NCBI GenBank assembly: GCA_002794785.1
Contig: NBBA01000012.1
Coordinates: 372,001-436,000, forward strand
Direction of reading: 5' to 3'
Source of the DNA: Coniferiporia sulphurascens
Lineage: Eukaryota > Basidiomycota > Agaricomycetes > Hymenochaetales > Hymenochaetaceae
Length of the DNA: 64,000 nucleotides
Position 1 is the stretch's first letter. Each line of letters starts with the position of its first letter. Of this stretch, positions 20,420 through 33,700 are shown piece by piece. The notes under the pieces are model-generated. The model had not been told where the DNA came from and searched no databases. It saw only the letters and a list, made by a program, of their open reading frames with translations. Both the position numbers and the translations under genes were made by a program.

Positions 20420-22490
20420 ATGTCGAACCCAGGCGATTACAGGAACACACTCCATCAAACAACTCGAACCAGCCCCCCACCTGCTCCATCGGCCAATGCT
20501 GATCCCAACTGGGTCGCCAGGATGGCCGCCAACTGGGCCTCTGCTGGCACCGCCACCGCCGCTAGACACAGAATGGCCGCCCCCACCACCCCCAACAGAG
20601 AACCCCTCACCGGCTTCCCACCACTGACCTCCTCCCAGACGTCCTGGCACCCTCCCCAGCAATCGTCAACTCCCAATTGGTATCGGCCTACGACTTCACC
20701 GCCCAAGCGTGTGCAGAGTCAAGGCAGGCATCCCGATCTGCCTCCCCAGCAGCATTGGTAGGGTCGATTCATGGCTCCAACGAATTTGGTGAGACAGCCC
20801 CAGAGATGGCCGTCGACCCCCATACCCCTCTGCAACAGGTGGGAGGTGCAAGCCTCGGGCAGAAATGCTCCTCTGCCGCCATGTCACCTCTCACTCCGAG
20901 AGGACCCCCGGCCCAGCAACAACACGAACCCCACACAGCGGGGTTCATGCATGCCCTCTCCCGGGCCCTGGACGACTTCAACAAAGAAACTGTGGGCGCC
21001 ACCACCAAAGACATCGACATCAAAGCCGCTCAGTTTGTAGGGGACCTCCTCTGGAACCTTCAGACAACAGTAGCCAACATCGTGCAAGAAAGGAACAACC
21101 CCCAGCACATCATCTACCATAACACAGTGATGGCCTACAACTTCGTGAGGGAGGGGGCGGAAATCGCCCTCCTGGAACCCTTCGCCCCAGCTCGCCCCCC
21201 CCAAAGGGCCCTGGCAACCACCGAGACCCCCGGCACCACCCCCGTGACCCCAGAAATGAGGGCGCTGACTGATGCAGTCAGGTGCCTGACGACTGACGTA
21301 GCTTCTATTTCACGTCAGATGGCTTCCATCAGCTCTAGGCCCACCCAGTGTCAGCAACAACATCAACAACAGCAACAGCAACCCGCCCCCAGGCCGCCAT
21401 CCAGGCCGCCCCCACCTCCTATGCCCAAGTGGCTGCGGCAGCAGCCCCACCAACACCCTCCAACCCATCTCCAGTAGCCCTGGCCATGGGAGCGGTCATC
21501 AACCTGGTGCAGAAAAAGAAGAAATGCCAATGGAAGGTGCCCCCACCACCCACTATGTACGCCAAGGACCCAACCTTGGTCCTCACCCTGACAGTCGGCA
21601 TATGGGCTGAGAATCAGAAGTCAGCAATGGCCCTGACCAAGACATCCCGTGAGTTCTTCGCTTCCCTCCCCACCACAGACCAAGTCCCGGTCCTGTCCTC
21701 TTCCTACAACGTAAAGGGGAACATCGTGACCATGTTTGCGGCATGCCCATCCTCGGCTAACCCGACCACAGAAACGATCATTGATCGTCACTCTGTGGCC
21801 TATGCCTCCCATATGTGCACAGAGTGCATTACAGCAGGGATAAATGTCCCAACTGCTTTCTCGCTTACCCCCTCCAGAGTCCGCCCCTGGTCCACCCTCT
21901 GCATCTCCATGGTGCCATGCAAGGACTTCCTGTTCAGACAGAACGGACACACCATCACTGAGAAGGCCCTCATGGCCAAAATCCGGCACAACCCGGCACT
22001 CCGCAACCTCGACTTTGTGGTCACCCCCCACTTCGCTGCCACCAAGGAACACCTGCCCACACTTGATAGGTGCCCAGTGGTCTTCTCCTTCATAGACCCT
22101 GATGGCTCCATCTGCAAACGCCTCCTCAAGAGGCCTCGCATCTGGATGTTTGGATCTGCACTCCGGCTCTCAGTTCCACCCATCTGCCCCACCCTCACCC
22201 AGTGTGAATGGTGCCAGGGCCTCGGCCACGGAACGAAGGGCTGCCGAGCCCAACCATGCTGCGCTGACTGCACAGGTGCCCATTTGACTCGCAATCACCG
22301 CAAATCGTGCACCCACTGCGCGACCGACGCAGTGCCTGAAGGCGACACATGCCCCCACCCCCACCTCTGCAACAACTGCAAAGGCGACCATCCCACCACC
22401 TTACTGGCATGCCCCAAGAAGAGATGATACCGCCAGATCGAAGAGGCCCTCGCTGCCAACCCCACCGACGACCAGATGGAGGAAATATGA
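20420..22490 (+). pseudogene. ORF1 (zinc-knuckle protein), A2
   Basis: Start MSNPGDYRNTLHQTTR. Frameshifts near 20640 and 21400 and TGA at 22425-22427 (CGA in A4) break it. Readable in order: SAYDFTAQ block, QFVGDLLWNLQ, glutamine run, KKKKCQWK basic segment, TMYAKDPTLVL, LTPSRVRPWSTLCISMVPC, knuckles CEWCQGLGHGTKGC, CCADCTGAHLTRNHRKSC and CNNCKGDHPTTLLAC. Ends MEEI with an ATGA overlap into ORF2 (22487-22490). Confidence 0.9.
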
Positions 22491-25400
22491 TAGAGAAACT
22501 CTCTGTCTTACAGTGGAACGCCACCTGCTCATTAGTGGTGATACATTCCCTAATCCCTGTCCTTACAACTGACCCCTCCCCCCCACACTTAATTCTTATT
22601 CAGGAACCGCCCTGGTATCAAATAGGGCTGCAACCCTCACTCATGAACACGACTGGCAACCCAGTTCTCAATGTCCCCACCATCCCAGGCTACATACCTG
22701 TTCTACCACCAGAGACCTGCCCTCAGGTAGTCACATATGTATCCCGGGCCCTTCCCCCCACCTCATGGTCAATCCTCGGAGCTGCATCACACGGCACTGA
22801 TGTACTGATGGTGGAGGTGTGCAATCCCAACTCACCCTCCAGGTGTGCAACTATTATGGAATGCACCCCCCGGATCGAGAGAACGCCTCCCCACAGTACC
22901 CAGGTGAGTCCTTCTTATTCTCACTCCCCTCGGTGCTAGCCACCACTCTACTCATGGCGGGCGACTTCAACCGTTGCCACCACACGTGGTCCGAATTCTC
23001 CATCCCACGACGGGATGACTTGGGGGCGCAACCCCTCGACAACTTCTTCCGTGGGCACGGCCTAGCACCTGCCCATCTACCGGACTCTGACTCATGGCCC
23101 GACAGCAATCGTCATCAGTGCCCCATTGACATGATCTGGGCCCCACCCTCAGTCAACCCTGACTTCATCTTAGATTCGGCTACCTCCGACCACTCACCAC
23201 TGTCAGACCACGCCATCCTCCGGTGGTCACTGCTGTTTCGGCCCCCCCCTCCTGTCCTAAAGACACGCCGGCTTCTTCCAGCTGACAAGGAGGAGTGGAC
23301 CGACATTGCCTTCCCTCTCCTCGACACAGCCTTCCGCTTACCAGGGCTCGACACCCAGTCCCTGGACATCAAAGCCAAAGTGGTTATTGACTCTATGGTC
23401 ACCGCCCTCCAGCCGTTCACCTGCCTCGCTAAGCCATCAAAAACGGAAGTCCCACGGTGGTCACCCCACTGCAAGACCCTCCTTTCCGCCATTCAGATGG
23501 CCTCCACCCCCCACCAGTGATCAGCAGCTCAATGCTCCTTTAAAAGAGGTGTCAGGATGGCCAAAAAGCAGTTCTACGCCAACCAAGCATCGGAAGCAGA
23601 TGCCTCCAACATCTGGAACTGGGCCAAACATGGCCTCAGCAACCAACCTACTCCCATCCCCTCATTAAGAAAGCGAGATGGAACCTTCACCCAAATGGAT
23701 GAGGAAAAAGGTGAGCTCTTTTGCAAAACTTTCTTCATGCCCCCCCCACCCCAGGCAGCGACCAACATCCCGCCGCCACCGCCTCAACCAGCTGCCCTGC
23801 CCATACTCCTCGCAGAGCTTACGGGGGCACTGGCCGACACTTCCAACTTGTTGGCGCTGGGCCTCTCGGGAATAGGCTACTGCCCCCTGAAATGGGTGGT
23901 GGATGCCTACCCCAACGAGATAATAACACTTTTCAATGACTGTCTGCGCTTGGGGCACCACCCTGAGTGCTGGCGGGCAGCAAAGGTGGTAATGCTCAGG
24001 AAGCCTAACAAGAAGGACCCATTCTCGCCATGCTCATACCAGCCCATCACCCTCAAGGAGACCCTAGGGAAACTCCTCGAAAAGATAATCGCTAACCGGC
24101 TCCAGTGCCTCGCGAACACGAGGGATTGGTTGCCACCTAACCAATACAGGGGGCATCAAGGCCACTCAGTCTATGACACTGCCCAACACCTTCTACAGAT
24201 TGCGGAACGTGCCCACTCAGAGGGCCATGTGTGCTTGGTCCTAGCGGTCAACATACAAGGTTTCTTCGACTCGGTGCACCCACAGCTCCTCCACTGACAG
24301 CTGCTGGACCTCGGTTGTGCTCCAGACATGGCCAACTGGTGTTTGTCCTTTATGACGGACCAGCAGGTTGCTGTCACCTTCGATGGCACCACCCTCCCTA
24401 CAGCCCCCAAACCCGACTTCGGCACCCCCCAGGGATCGCCAGTATCCCCCATCCTGTCAACCATCTTCACAGGGGTGGTCCTCCGGTATTTCCACCAAGC
24501 TGGCACCACCACCCTGGCATATATTGACAACCACTTACTCATTTGCATAGGTCCCTCAGTGGCATCCAATTGCCGCGCCCTAGCCCGTGCCTACCAACAA
24601 CTTGACACCCTCTTCAGCACCATCAGTCTCAACATTGAAGCCGCCAAGACCAAGTGCCTCCATTTTCACCCCCCTCGGCGACACACCAGCTACAAAGGCT
24701 GGGACACGGCTGGGGTACAGGTCGACCCCAACACCCTGATCCGCCCCTCAATCCCACTCCGGTGGCTGGGGATATGGTGGGACCTGGGCCTTTCCTTCAA
24801 GACCCACATTGAGCATATGTACTCAAAGGGGCTGTCCACACTCGCTGCCCTCCGCATCCTGGGCAACACCCAAAGCAGTATTTCAGCCCTCCTCCTCCAC
24901 CACCTTTATACCTCCTGTGTCCACTCCGTCCTTTCATGGGGAGCACCAGTGTGGTACCATGGCCGCCACCAAAAAACATTGGTAAACCGCCTCCAGACCA
25001 TTCAAAATATGGCCTGCTGATGGATTCTGGGCATCTTCAAAGGTGCCTCCCCCCACTCCACTAATTTTCTCTGCTCAGTTCCCCCTCTTTCTTTCTATTT
25101 TGAATATATAAAGACTACCCATTCCCTGCGCCTCCGGCACACACCTCACTCTATTGGCCGAAAATTATTTAAAAACATAGCTAACAGACCCTTCTCCCTT
25201 TCTCTGCAGGTCCAAGCCCCCCGGGTTCAACAGGTCCCTGCATACACACATCCCCCATGGACAGATCCCCTGGCTTTCACTAAAGGCCGGGTCCGCTTCA
25301 CCACCCCTGTCACCCCGGTTAGCACCGACACACGAAAGTCATTTGTAATGGCCGCCTGCCAACTCGGGTCCACCTCCCATGTCCAGGTTTTCATGGACGG

Positions 25401-26480
25401 CTCCCACATGGACAATAAGTCGGGCTCAGCCATCTGCACGATGCTCGGCCACACTCGACTCTGGTCTCGCCGACTAGAGTCCCCCACCTGTGCCACAGCC
25501 ACAGATGCCGAGGAATTCTCCCTCGCTATGGCTCCAGGCTGGGTAGCATGCCGCCTCCCCACGCAACTGCGTGTCGCATCGGACATCTTCTTCTTGTCTG
25601 ATTCGCTGACTGCTCTCCACCTCTTTTGTACATGGACTGCCGCCCCTGGCGCCCACCTTCTCCACATCTGGAAAGTGGGAGTGGAGACTCTCCTGGACTC
25701 GTACCCCTAGCTCACCGTTCATTTTGTATGGTGCCCCAGCCACTCGGACATCCCTGGCAATGAATGGGCTGACATGGAAGCAAAGCTGGCGACAGAGCTC
25801 CCTCCATCCGACCTGAAACCCTCCACCTCCACACTGAAAGAAGTTGCCATCTGCACACTTATGGAGCGATGGTCCCTTTCGTTAGCCCGCCCCCTAGCCT
25901 CATCTGCCGATAAATACCTGGCAGTTCAAGGCCCCCCTCACACCGACCTCGAAAGCTGCTCATGCACTCAGTTGACCACCCACACAACGAGCTATCTGCA
26001 GTCGCACAAGTCCTCTGCCACACCGGTCCCTACGAGGGCTACTGGCTGAGCTTTGACTCAGCCTACTGCCACAGGCATGGCCTGATTTCGCACTGCAGGT
26101 GGCACAACCACCCCCCATGGCCCGTGCAGTCGACCGCCCACATCCTCGGTGGCTGCAGCACCTTCCACCCGTGGATACGATGTGTATGGCCACCTCGGGA
26201 CCCCCTCCCAGTCCACCACTCAGAGTGGGCTGATGAAAACCACCTCCCGGTTCTGCGCTGATGGCTTAAGCTAACGGGGCACCTAAACCGCCTTTCTGAC
26301 CACGCCATGGGCGCCATCAGGCTCTCTTTCGCTGCGATGGACCTAGATGGCCACCCTACCAATGAGGATATGGACCTCCTACAGGACTACATGCATCATA
26401 TGCTTGGACCTCGAACTCGGGACTCGGACCCAGCCCTTATGGAGCTATCAGGTATGCTCCCCCCCTTTCCCATAGACTAG
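22487..26480 (+). pseudogene. ORF2 (endonuclease, RT, RNase H), A2
   Basis: About 1330 codons, MIEKLSVLQWNATCSL to LPPFPID. Endonuclease: LIQEPPWYQ, LLMAGDFNRCHHTW, DMIWAPP, SDHAIL. RT: VVMLRKPNKKDPFSP, VLAVNIQGFFDSVHP (motif A has N where other copies have the catalytic D), GTPQGSPVSPILSTIF, LAYIDNHLLICIGPS (YIDN instead of YVDD, a second catalytic loss). RNase H: VFMDGSHMDNKSGS, DAEEFSLA, FLSDSLTALHLF, SHSDIPGNEWAD (after a stop at 25708-25710). Frameshift near 22817; stops at 23518-23520, 24295-24297, 25018-25020 and 26260-26262. Confidence 0.9.
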
Positions 26481-26804
26481 TGCCTGCCCTTCGGATTCCT
26501 CTGGATACATCTTGGCCGGTGCCCTTGCCCTCCCTTTCCACTTCTGAGCTCCTTACTTTTACCTGCTCTTACCCACATGGTTTGTTCGTAGTGATATGTA
26601 TTCCTCCTTCTACTGTCCTTCATACTAAATAGGGGCTCTTCACATGTCGGCACCCCTCAGGGAGCAGAGCCCCCACCCAGTTTTGTGTGATGCACAATGA
26701 CAGGTGCCTCCATTATTATGTAGTTAGGGCCCCCCCTTCGGGGGGGCAGCTTGTAATTATGTAATACTGCAGGAATAATAAAAAAATAAAAAAATAAAAA
26801 ATAA
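26481..26804 (+). promoter_or_regulatory. LINE 3' UTR with two hairpins (A2)
   Basis: GGGGCTCT (26632-26639) pairs with AGAGCCCC (26666-26673). C7-TTC-G7 hairpin at 26730-26746. Tail of aat and aaaaaat units to 26804. Confidence 0.7.
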
Positions 26805-26963
26805 AAATACACACACTCCAGTGGAACACTGCCCGCTCACTAGCAGCAATTCATTCCTTAATACCCATCCTTACTAATGAACCCTCACCCCCCCACCTGA
26901 TTCTGATCCAGGAGCCACCATGGTATCAAATCGGGCTACAACCCTCACTCACCAACCCAGAAG

Positions 26964-26980
26964 GAGAGGTGGTACTCAAC
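26964..26980. repeat. Target-site duplication of fragment N (left copy)
   Basis: gagaggtggtactcaac, repeated exactly at 27373-27389 (17 bp, the longest here). Confidence 0.95.
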
Positions 26981-27372
26981 TTTTTTATTTTATTTTATTT
27001 TATTTTATTATTCCTACAGTATTACATAATTAAAAGCTGCCCCCCCAAAGGGGGGGCCCTAACTACATAACAACAGAGGTGCCCATCATCATGCAATGCA
27101 CGAAACTGGGTGGGGGCCCTGCTCCCCGGAGGGAGCCAAAGTGGGAAGGGCCCCTATTAGTGTGTACATGGAAAGAGGGAGGAATACATATCACTACAGC
27201 CAAGCCAAACAGACGACATCAGGCAAAAGGGGGTAGCTTAGAATTGGAAAGGGAGGGCGAGAGTGCCAGCCGGGACATATGCAGGAGAGTCCGAAAGGCA
27301 GTCATAGATCAGAGGAAAGGGGAGGAAGCGCACCTGAAAGCTCCAAGAGAGCTGGGTCCAGGTCCTGGGTAC
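26981..27372 (-). mobile_element. N: short 5'-truncated LINE 3' end, antisense
   Basis: 392 bp: poly(T) with ttttatttta units, antisense 3' UTR with the C/G hairpin, and the last ORF2 codons. A typical abortive target-primed reverse-transcription product: tail intact, 5' end lost, perfect 17-bp TSD. Family B by its 3' UTR. Short ORFs crossing it are artefacts. Confidence 0.92.
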
Positions 27373-29012
27373 GAGAGGTGGTACTCAACGTACCGACAAT
27401 CCCAGGCTATATCCCAGTACTCCCTCCTACCACCCAACCCAGGGTGGTCACCTATGTCTCAAGGACCCTCCCCCAGTCTTCATGGTCAGTTGTCAGCCCA
27501 GCATCAAGCGGCACCGACGTCATGACAGTGGAGATCCAAGGCAGCCGCCCTGTCAGGGTGTGCAACTACTATGGTATGTTGCCCCCCAACAAGGCGGAAG
27601 CCAGACTGGGGTACCCAGGTGAGACATTCCTTTGCTCTCTCCCCTCGGCCCTCGCCTCCACCCTCATGATAGCTGGGGACTTCAACCCTCGACTCTACCC
27701 AAGAAGAAGACCGCAGAGTGCAACCTCTGGATGACTTCTTCAGGGAACATGGCCATGAACCAGCTCACCCACCCAACTGCGACTCCCAACCCCTACCAGG
27801 ATGCTGGCGATGCCCAATCGACATGGTATGGGCCCCACCCTCAATCAACCCAGAGTCCATCATGGACTCATTTACCATGAAACAATTGCCACTATCGGAC
27901 CACCAAATCTTGCAGTGGTCAATACCAACATCAATGCCCCAGCCCACACCAACTACCCAAAAACTCAACAATGAGGATAAAGACAGTTGGACCGAGGCTG
28001 CCTTCCCAGCCCTAACCGCCGCATTCACCCTCCCAGTAGCGGATGCGGATTCCCTTGATCTGAAAGCCAGTGTGGTCCTCAAGGCCATGATGGAGGCACT
28101 GCAACCACTCACCACAATCAGGACTCCGTCGAAAACAGCTGTCCCCTGGTGGTTGTCCAACTGCCAGGACCTACTGAATGCGATTCACAGTGCCCAAACA
28201 CCCACTGCGAAAGCCGCAGCAAGGCGCTCCTTCAAACGAGGGGTATGAGCTGCAAAGCGGACCTACTATGCAGAACAGGCATCAGAGGCCGACCCCTCTA
28301 ACATCTGGTCATGGGCCAAATGCAGCCTAGGCGTCTGCCCAACACAAGTACCCTCGCTCAAATGCAGGGATGGCACCTTCACACAGACCGACAAAGAGAA
28401 AGGTGAGCTTTTCAGATCTACTTTCTTCCTGCCACCCCCCCACTACCGGCTGCGGGCCTTGGCCCCCTGCCTCCCCCTACCCCAGCTGCACCACCATTAC
28501 TCTTTTCTGAGCTTACAGGCGCACTGGCCGACACCTCCAACTTATCAGCGCCGGGCCCCTCGGGAATTGGGTATTGCCCCCTTAAATGGGTGGTTGACGC
28601 CTATCCAGACAAGGTACTTGCGCTTTTCAACGACTGCCTACAACTGGGGCACCACCCAGCCTATTGGCAGATGGCAAAAGTCGTGATGCTATGGAAGCCG
28701 AATAAGAAGGACCCATTCTCCCCCCACTCCTATCGCCTCATTACCCTCAAGGAAACCCTGGGCAAGTTACTCGAAAAAATGATCGCTAACTGGCTCCAGT
28801 ACCTCGCAAACATGAGGAACTGGTTGCCACCCAACCAGTATGGAGGACGTCAGGGACACTCTGTCTATGACGCCACCCAGCATCTCCTACAGATCGTCAA
28901 GGGGGCCCATGAGAAAGGTCTTGTATGCTCCATCCTAGTGGTGGATATCCAGGGCATCCTTCTTGACCAGTAACCACCACCATCGACTAGTGCGGGCAGC
29001 TAAAACTCCCCC

Positions 29013-30484
29013 ATGTCGAACCCCAGTGGATATAGGAATGCCCTACACTCCACTCGACCACCCCTCCCACCCCCCTCATCGGCCAGCGCCAATGCCGACA
29101 GGGCCGCCAGGGCTGCCACCAGCTGGGTGGCCACTGGCAATGTCGCCGCCGCTTTGCACGGCACGACCCCCACCCCTGCCCAAATCGACCCCGGCCTCCT
29201 GGCATCGTCCCCAGACGCACTCCAGCTTGCACCATCCCCCGTCATCGGCATCTCGAACACCGAGTTCACTCGATCATTCGCACACATCAGCCACCCCCAA
29301 TCCATAGGCTCCAACCCCCCTGCCGACTCCAATGAGTCCAGTGGGATGGAGGACATCCACAAGAACCCGCACACTCCCTCGCCGCCGCTCACCCACAAGC
29401 ACTCCGCAGAGAGCCTCTCCCTGCACACCCCCCGCCCTCGCCCTTGAGACCAGTTCAAGCCGCACATGGCGAGCTTTATGTACTCCCTATCCCGCACTCT
29501 GGAGGACTTTGACCGGAAGACCCTACGCACCAACATCGCGGAGACAGACACGGCCGCCACCCAGTTTGTAGGGGACCTTTTCTGGAACCTCCAGCAAACT
29601 ATCACCAGCATCATCAGGGACGAGAAGGACCCCCAGTACATCGTCTCCCGCAATATGGAGATGGCCTACAACTTTGCCAGGAAGGGGGTGGAAGCCTCCC
29701 TCCCAGCACCCTTCACCCCAGCTCCCCCCCATCAAAGGACCCCGGCCACCGTCCCCCAACCCTCCGCCCAGACCTGGACCCCCGGAACCACTAACATGTC
29801 ACCTGATGTGGCGACGCTGACTAACATCATTAAACAGCTCTCCACAGAGGTTGCTTCCATCTCCTGGCAGGTATCAACCCTCATCAACCGGCCCGCTCCT
29901 TGTGCCCCACAGGCCCCGAAGGCCCAGACCACTACCACCACCACCCCAGCGACTATCACAGCCGCCCCAACATCTTACGCGCAAGTGGCGGCTGCCCCGG
30001 CCCCCCCCACCACCACCAACCCCAACCCTGTTGTGCCTGCCCAGGCACAGTTTTCATAACCGTGACCCACAAGAAGAAGAAAAAGCAGCGACAAGTCCCG
30101 CCCCGCCCCGCCCCCGATGTATGCTAAGGACCCGACCCTGGTCCTCATCCTGGCCATCTCACTCAAAGCCGAGATCCAGCTCCTGGCCATGTGCCTCACC
30201 ACGACCGCCTGTGAGTTTTTCTCCTCCCTCCCCACTGCTGACCAGGTCACGGTCCTGGCTTCCTCCTTCAATGTGAAGGGGAACCTCGTGACCTCCTTTG
30301 CCAAGCGCCCTTCCTCTGCCTCTCCAGCCATGGACACAATTATTGATCGCCACTCCACGGCCTTTGCAGCCCACATGTGTGACAGGTGCCTTTCAGTGGT
30401 GATCAACAAGATCCCTGAACAGTACACACTCACCCCTGTCCGTGTCCGCCCTCGGTCCGCCCTTGGCATCTCTATGGTGCCCTG
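29013..30484 (+). pseudogene. ORF1 (5' two thirds), B1
   Basis: Start MSNPSGYRNALHSTRPPL. TGA at 29445-29447 replaces CGA (CPRDQFEPH in the G copy). Then FMYSLSRTLEDFDRKTL, QFVGDLFWNLQQ, MEMAYNFARKG and a Pro-rich stretch; a frameshift near 30055, then basic KKKKKQRQ, TYAKD-like block and PRSALGISMVPC, where F interrupts. The knuckle region is lost. Confidence 0.87.
30471..30484. repeat. 14-bp sequence inverted at the two ends of F
   Basis: tctatggtgccctg ends B1 here. Its exact reverse complement cagggcaccataga (35352-35365) is the last part of F. It is normal ORF1 sequence in both (codons for SMVPC), but both copies break at the same place. Confidence 0.8.
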
Positions 30485-30783
30485 TTTTTTTTTATTTTTT
30501 TTAATTATTATTCCTGCAGTATTACATAATTACAAGCTGCCCTAACTACATAACAACAGAGGCGCCCATCATCGCACAATGCACAAAACTGGGTGGGGAC
30601 CCTGCTCCCCAAAGGGTGCCAAGGTGGGAAGGGTCCCTATTAGTAAAGGGGAAGTGAGGGAGAGGAATACATATCGCTACGACGAGACCAAGTGGGTGAA
30701 GGCAGGTAAAGGGGGTAGCTTAGAATAGGAAAGGGAGGGTGAGAGCGCCGGCCGGGACATATGCAGGAGAGTCCGAAAGGCAG

Positions 30784-33700
30784 TCACTGAACAGAGGAAA
30801 AGGGGGGAAGCATACCTGAAAGCTCCAAGAGAGCCGGGTCCGGGTCCTGGGATCGGGGTCCAAGCATACGACTCATGTATTCCTGAAGGAGGTCCAAGTC
30901 CATATCTTCGTCAGTGGGGTGCCCTTCTAGGTCCATCACTGTGAAAGCCAAGCAGATGGTAGCAGAGGTGTGGTTGGATAGGCGGTTCAGATGCCTGGTC
31001 AGTTTCAGCCAGCAGCGCAGAACCTGGAGACGGTCTTCATCGGCCCACTCGGTGTGGTGGGTCGGAAGTGGGTCACGGGGGGGCCAGACCTTACAGATCC
31101 ATGGCCGGAATGTGCGGCACCTGCCCAGGACATGGGTGGTGGATTGGGCTGGCCAGGGGGGGTGGTTGTGCCACCTGCAATGCGAGATCAGGCCATGTCT
31201 GCGCCAGTAGACTGAGTCGAAGCTCAGCCAGTAGCCCCCATAGGGACCGGCGTGGCAGAGGACCTGGGCAACCGCCGAGAGCTCTTGGCAGGGGTGGTCG
31301 ACCGACTGGTTAAGTAACTTCCGTGGTCTGTGGGAGGGGACGCCATTGACAGCTAAGTACTTGTCGGCTGTTGAGGCGAGGGGGCGGGCAAGAGAGAGGG
31401 ACCATCGTTCCATGAGGGTTTTGATGGCGGCCTCCTTCAGCGCAGAGGTAGAGGGGGCGAGGGAGGACGGGGGGAGGTTTGTAGCAAACTTGGCCTCATG
31501 GTCAGCCCATTCATTCCCTGGTATGTCGGAGTGGCCTGGACACCATATGAAATGCACGGAGAGATCCGGGTACGAGTCCAAGAGAGTCTGGACCCCAGCC
31601 TTCCATTGATGGAGGAGATGGGCACCTGGGACTGGTGCCCATGTGCGTATGAGGTGGAGTGCTGTCAGCGAATCTGACAGAAAGAAGATGTCAGATGCGA
31701 CAGGCAGAAGCTCCCGGAGGTGGTGTGCTGCCCACATAGGCACGGAGGTGAGTGAGAAAATCTCCGCATCCATTGCTGTGGCGCATGTGGGGGAGGCGAG
31801 TTGGTGCGCTTTTAGGTGGGTGAGGCCCATCATGGCGCAGACAGCAGATCCAGACTTCGTGCCCATGCGGGAGCCATCAGTGAAGACCTGGAGGTGGGGG
31901 AGGGTGCTCAGGGAGCATGCGGCTTCCATGAATTCCTCGTGGGTGTCCTTGCTGACCGGAGTGATAGGAGAGGCAAACAAAACTCGACCATTTGTAAATG
32001 CCAGAGGATCCGTCCATGGGGGATGAATGTATGCAGGGACCGGTTGAACCCGAGGGACCCGGACCTGCAGAGAAGTGGAAAAGGGGCAGTTAGTTACTGT
32101 TTTATAGAAATGTTTTCTACTGACAGAGTGTGGGGTGCGCCATAGGCACAGAGAATGGAGAGTCTTAGCATATTCAAAATAATATGAAAGGGGGGGAAGG
32201 GAACAAAGGAAATTTGTAGAGAAGGGGGAGGCGCCTTTATAGATGCCGAGAATCCATCTGCATGCCATGTTTTGCACAGCCTGCAGGTGGCTTACTAAGG
32301 TTTTTTGGTGTCGGCCATGGTACCAAACCAGCACACCCCATGTGAGTACCGAGTGGATGCAGGCAATATATAGGCGATGTAGGAGAAGGGCCGAGATGCC
32401 GCATTCGGTGTTGCCGAGGATGCGGAGGGCGGTGAGGGTGGAGAGGCCTTTGGAGTGCATTCACTTGACATGGGCCTTGAAGGTGAGGGCAGGGTCCCAC
32501 CAAATCCCCAGCCATCTGAGGGGGGTTGACAGTCGGATGAGCATGGTTGGGTTGACCTGAACCCCAGCTGAGTCCCAGTTGGTGTATGTTGAGGAGCAGT
32601 GCCAGGGCAGGTGGAAGTGTAGGCACTCTGTCTTGGCAGCTTCAATGTTGAGGCTGATGTCGCCGAAGAGAGCATCAAGTTGGTGGTAGGCGGTGGCGAG
32701 TTGCTGGCAGTTGGATGCCACGCTAGGGCCGACCTGCATGAGGAGGTGATCGTCCACATATGTGAGGGCGGTGGTGCCGGTTTGATGAAATTTCTGGAGA
32801 ACCACGCCCGCAAAGATGGTGGACAGGATAGGGGACACCAGCAATCCTTGAGGGGTGCCGAGGTCGGGTTTCTGGGTGGTTGGGAGGGTGGTGCTGTCGA
32901 ATGCAATGGCTACCTGCCAATCTGTCATGAAGGACAGGCACCAGCCCGCCGTGTCAGGCGGGCACTGGAGGTCCAGCAGTTGTCAGTGGAGGAGTTGTGG
33001 GTGCACTGAGTTGAAGAAGCCCTGTATGTCAACCGTGAGGACCGAACATACAAGGCCCTCTGTGTGGGCACATTCTGCAATCTGTAAGAGATGCTGGGCA
33101 GCGTTGTAGACTGAGTGTCCCTGACGCCCCCCATATTGGTTAGGTGGCAGCCAGTCCCGCGTGTTAGCGAGGAACTGGAGCCAGTTAGCTATGATCTTTT
33201 TGAGGAGTTTCCCTAAGGTCTCCTCAAGGGTGATGGGCTGATATGATCTCGGCAAGAACAGGTCCTTCTTGTTAGGCTTCCGTAGCATTACCACCTTTGC
33301 CGCCCGCCAGCACTTGGGGTGGTGCCCCATGTGCAGGCAGTTGTTGAAAAGTGTAAGTATCTCTTCAGGGTAAGCATCTACTACCCATTTGAGTGGGCGA
33401 TAGCTGATCCCTGAGAGGCCTGGAGCCGACAAGTTGGAGGTGTCAGCCAGTGCCCCTGTAAGCTCCACTAGGAGTATAGGCGGGGCAGCTGGTTGGGGGG
33501 GGGTGGAGGGGTGATGGCCTCTACCGGTGGTGGGGGGGGCATGAAGAAGGTTGTGTGGAAGAGCTCACCTTTCTCATCATCCGATTGGGTGAAGGTGCCA
33601 TTGCCCTTTTTTAATGATGGGATGGGTGTGGGTCGGTTGCTGAGGCCGCGTTTGGCCCAGCTCCAGATGTTGGTGGCGTCTGCAGAGTCGGCTTGGTCAG

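Larger units (their letters stand above)
20362..26804 (+). mobile_element. A2: full-length, uninterrupted family A LINE
   Basis: The only complete LINE here without a nested insert: 6443 bp from catccttcttgacc to the A-rich tail. It gives the reference layout: 5' UTR 58 bp, ORF1 20420-22490, ORF2 22487-26480, 3' UTR and tail about 320 bp. Inserted at the ORF1/ORF2 junction of C1. Several frameshifts and TGA stops make it inactive. Confidence 0.93.
26817..28964 (+). pseudogene. ORF2 (endonuclease and RT up to motif A), C1
   Basis: Continues C1 ORF2 after A2, split at 26981-27372 by fragment N. Reads LQWNTARSLAAIHSL, LILIQEPPWYQIGLQ, then after N VPTIPGYIPVLPP, CNYYGMLPPN, LMIAGDFN, DMVWAPPSINPES, LSDHQILQWS. 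The RT part reads KVVMLWKPNKKDPFSP and NQYGGRQGHSVYDATQ, and ends at SILVVDIQG in motif A, where B1 begins. Breaks: a shift near 27690, TGA at 28246-28248 (from CGA by alignment) and a shift near 28440. The part 3' of motif A is missing from the window. Confidence 0.85.
28965..30484 (+). mobile_element. B1: family B LINE, 5' end and most of ORF1
   Basis: Starts catccttcttgaccagtaac inside RT motif A of C1. Runs to 30484 in ORF1, where the poly(T) of F begins. The expected continuation of B1 and the second copy of the C1 target are not present downstream, so sequence was lost here. Confidence 0.88.

Noticed and set aside
25160..25212. Pyrimidine tract and ctgcag in ORF2 as an intron acceptor
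   Set aside because: The stretch is in frame and its protein (NIANRPFSLSLQVQ) is conserved in all copies; no matching donor and branch site stand out.
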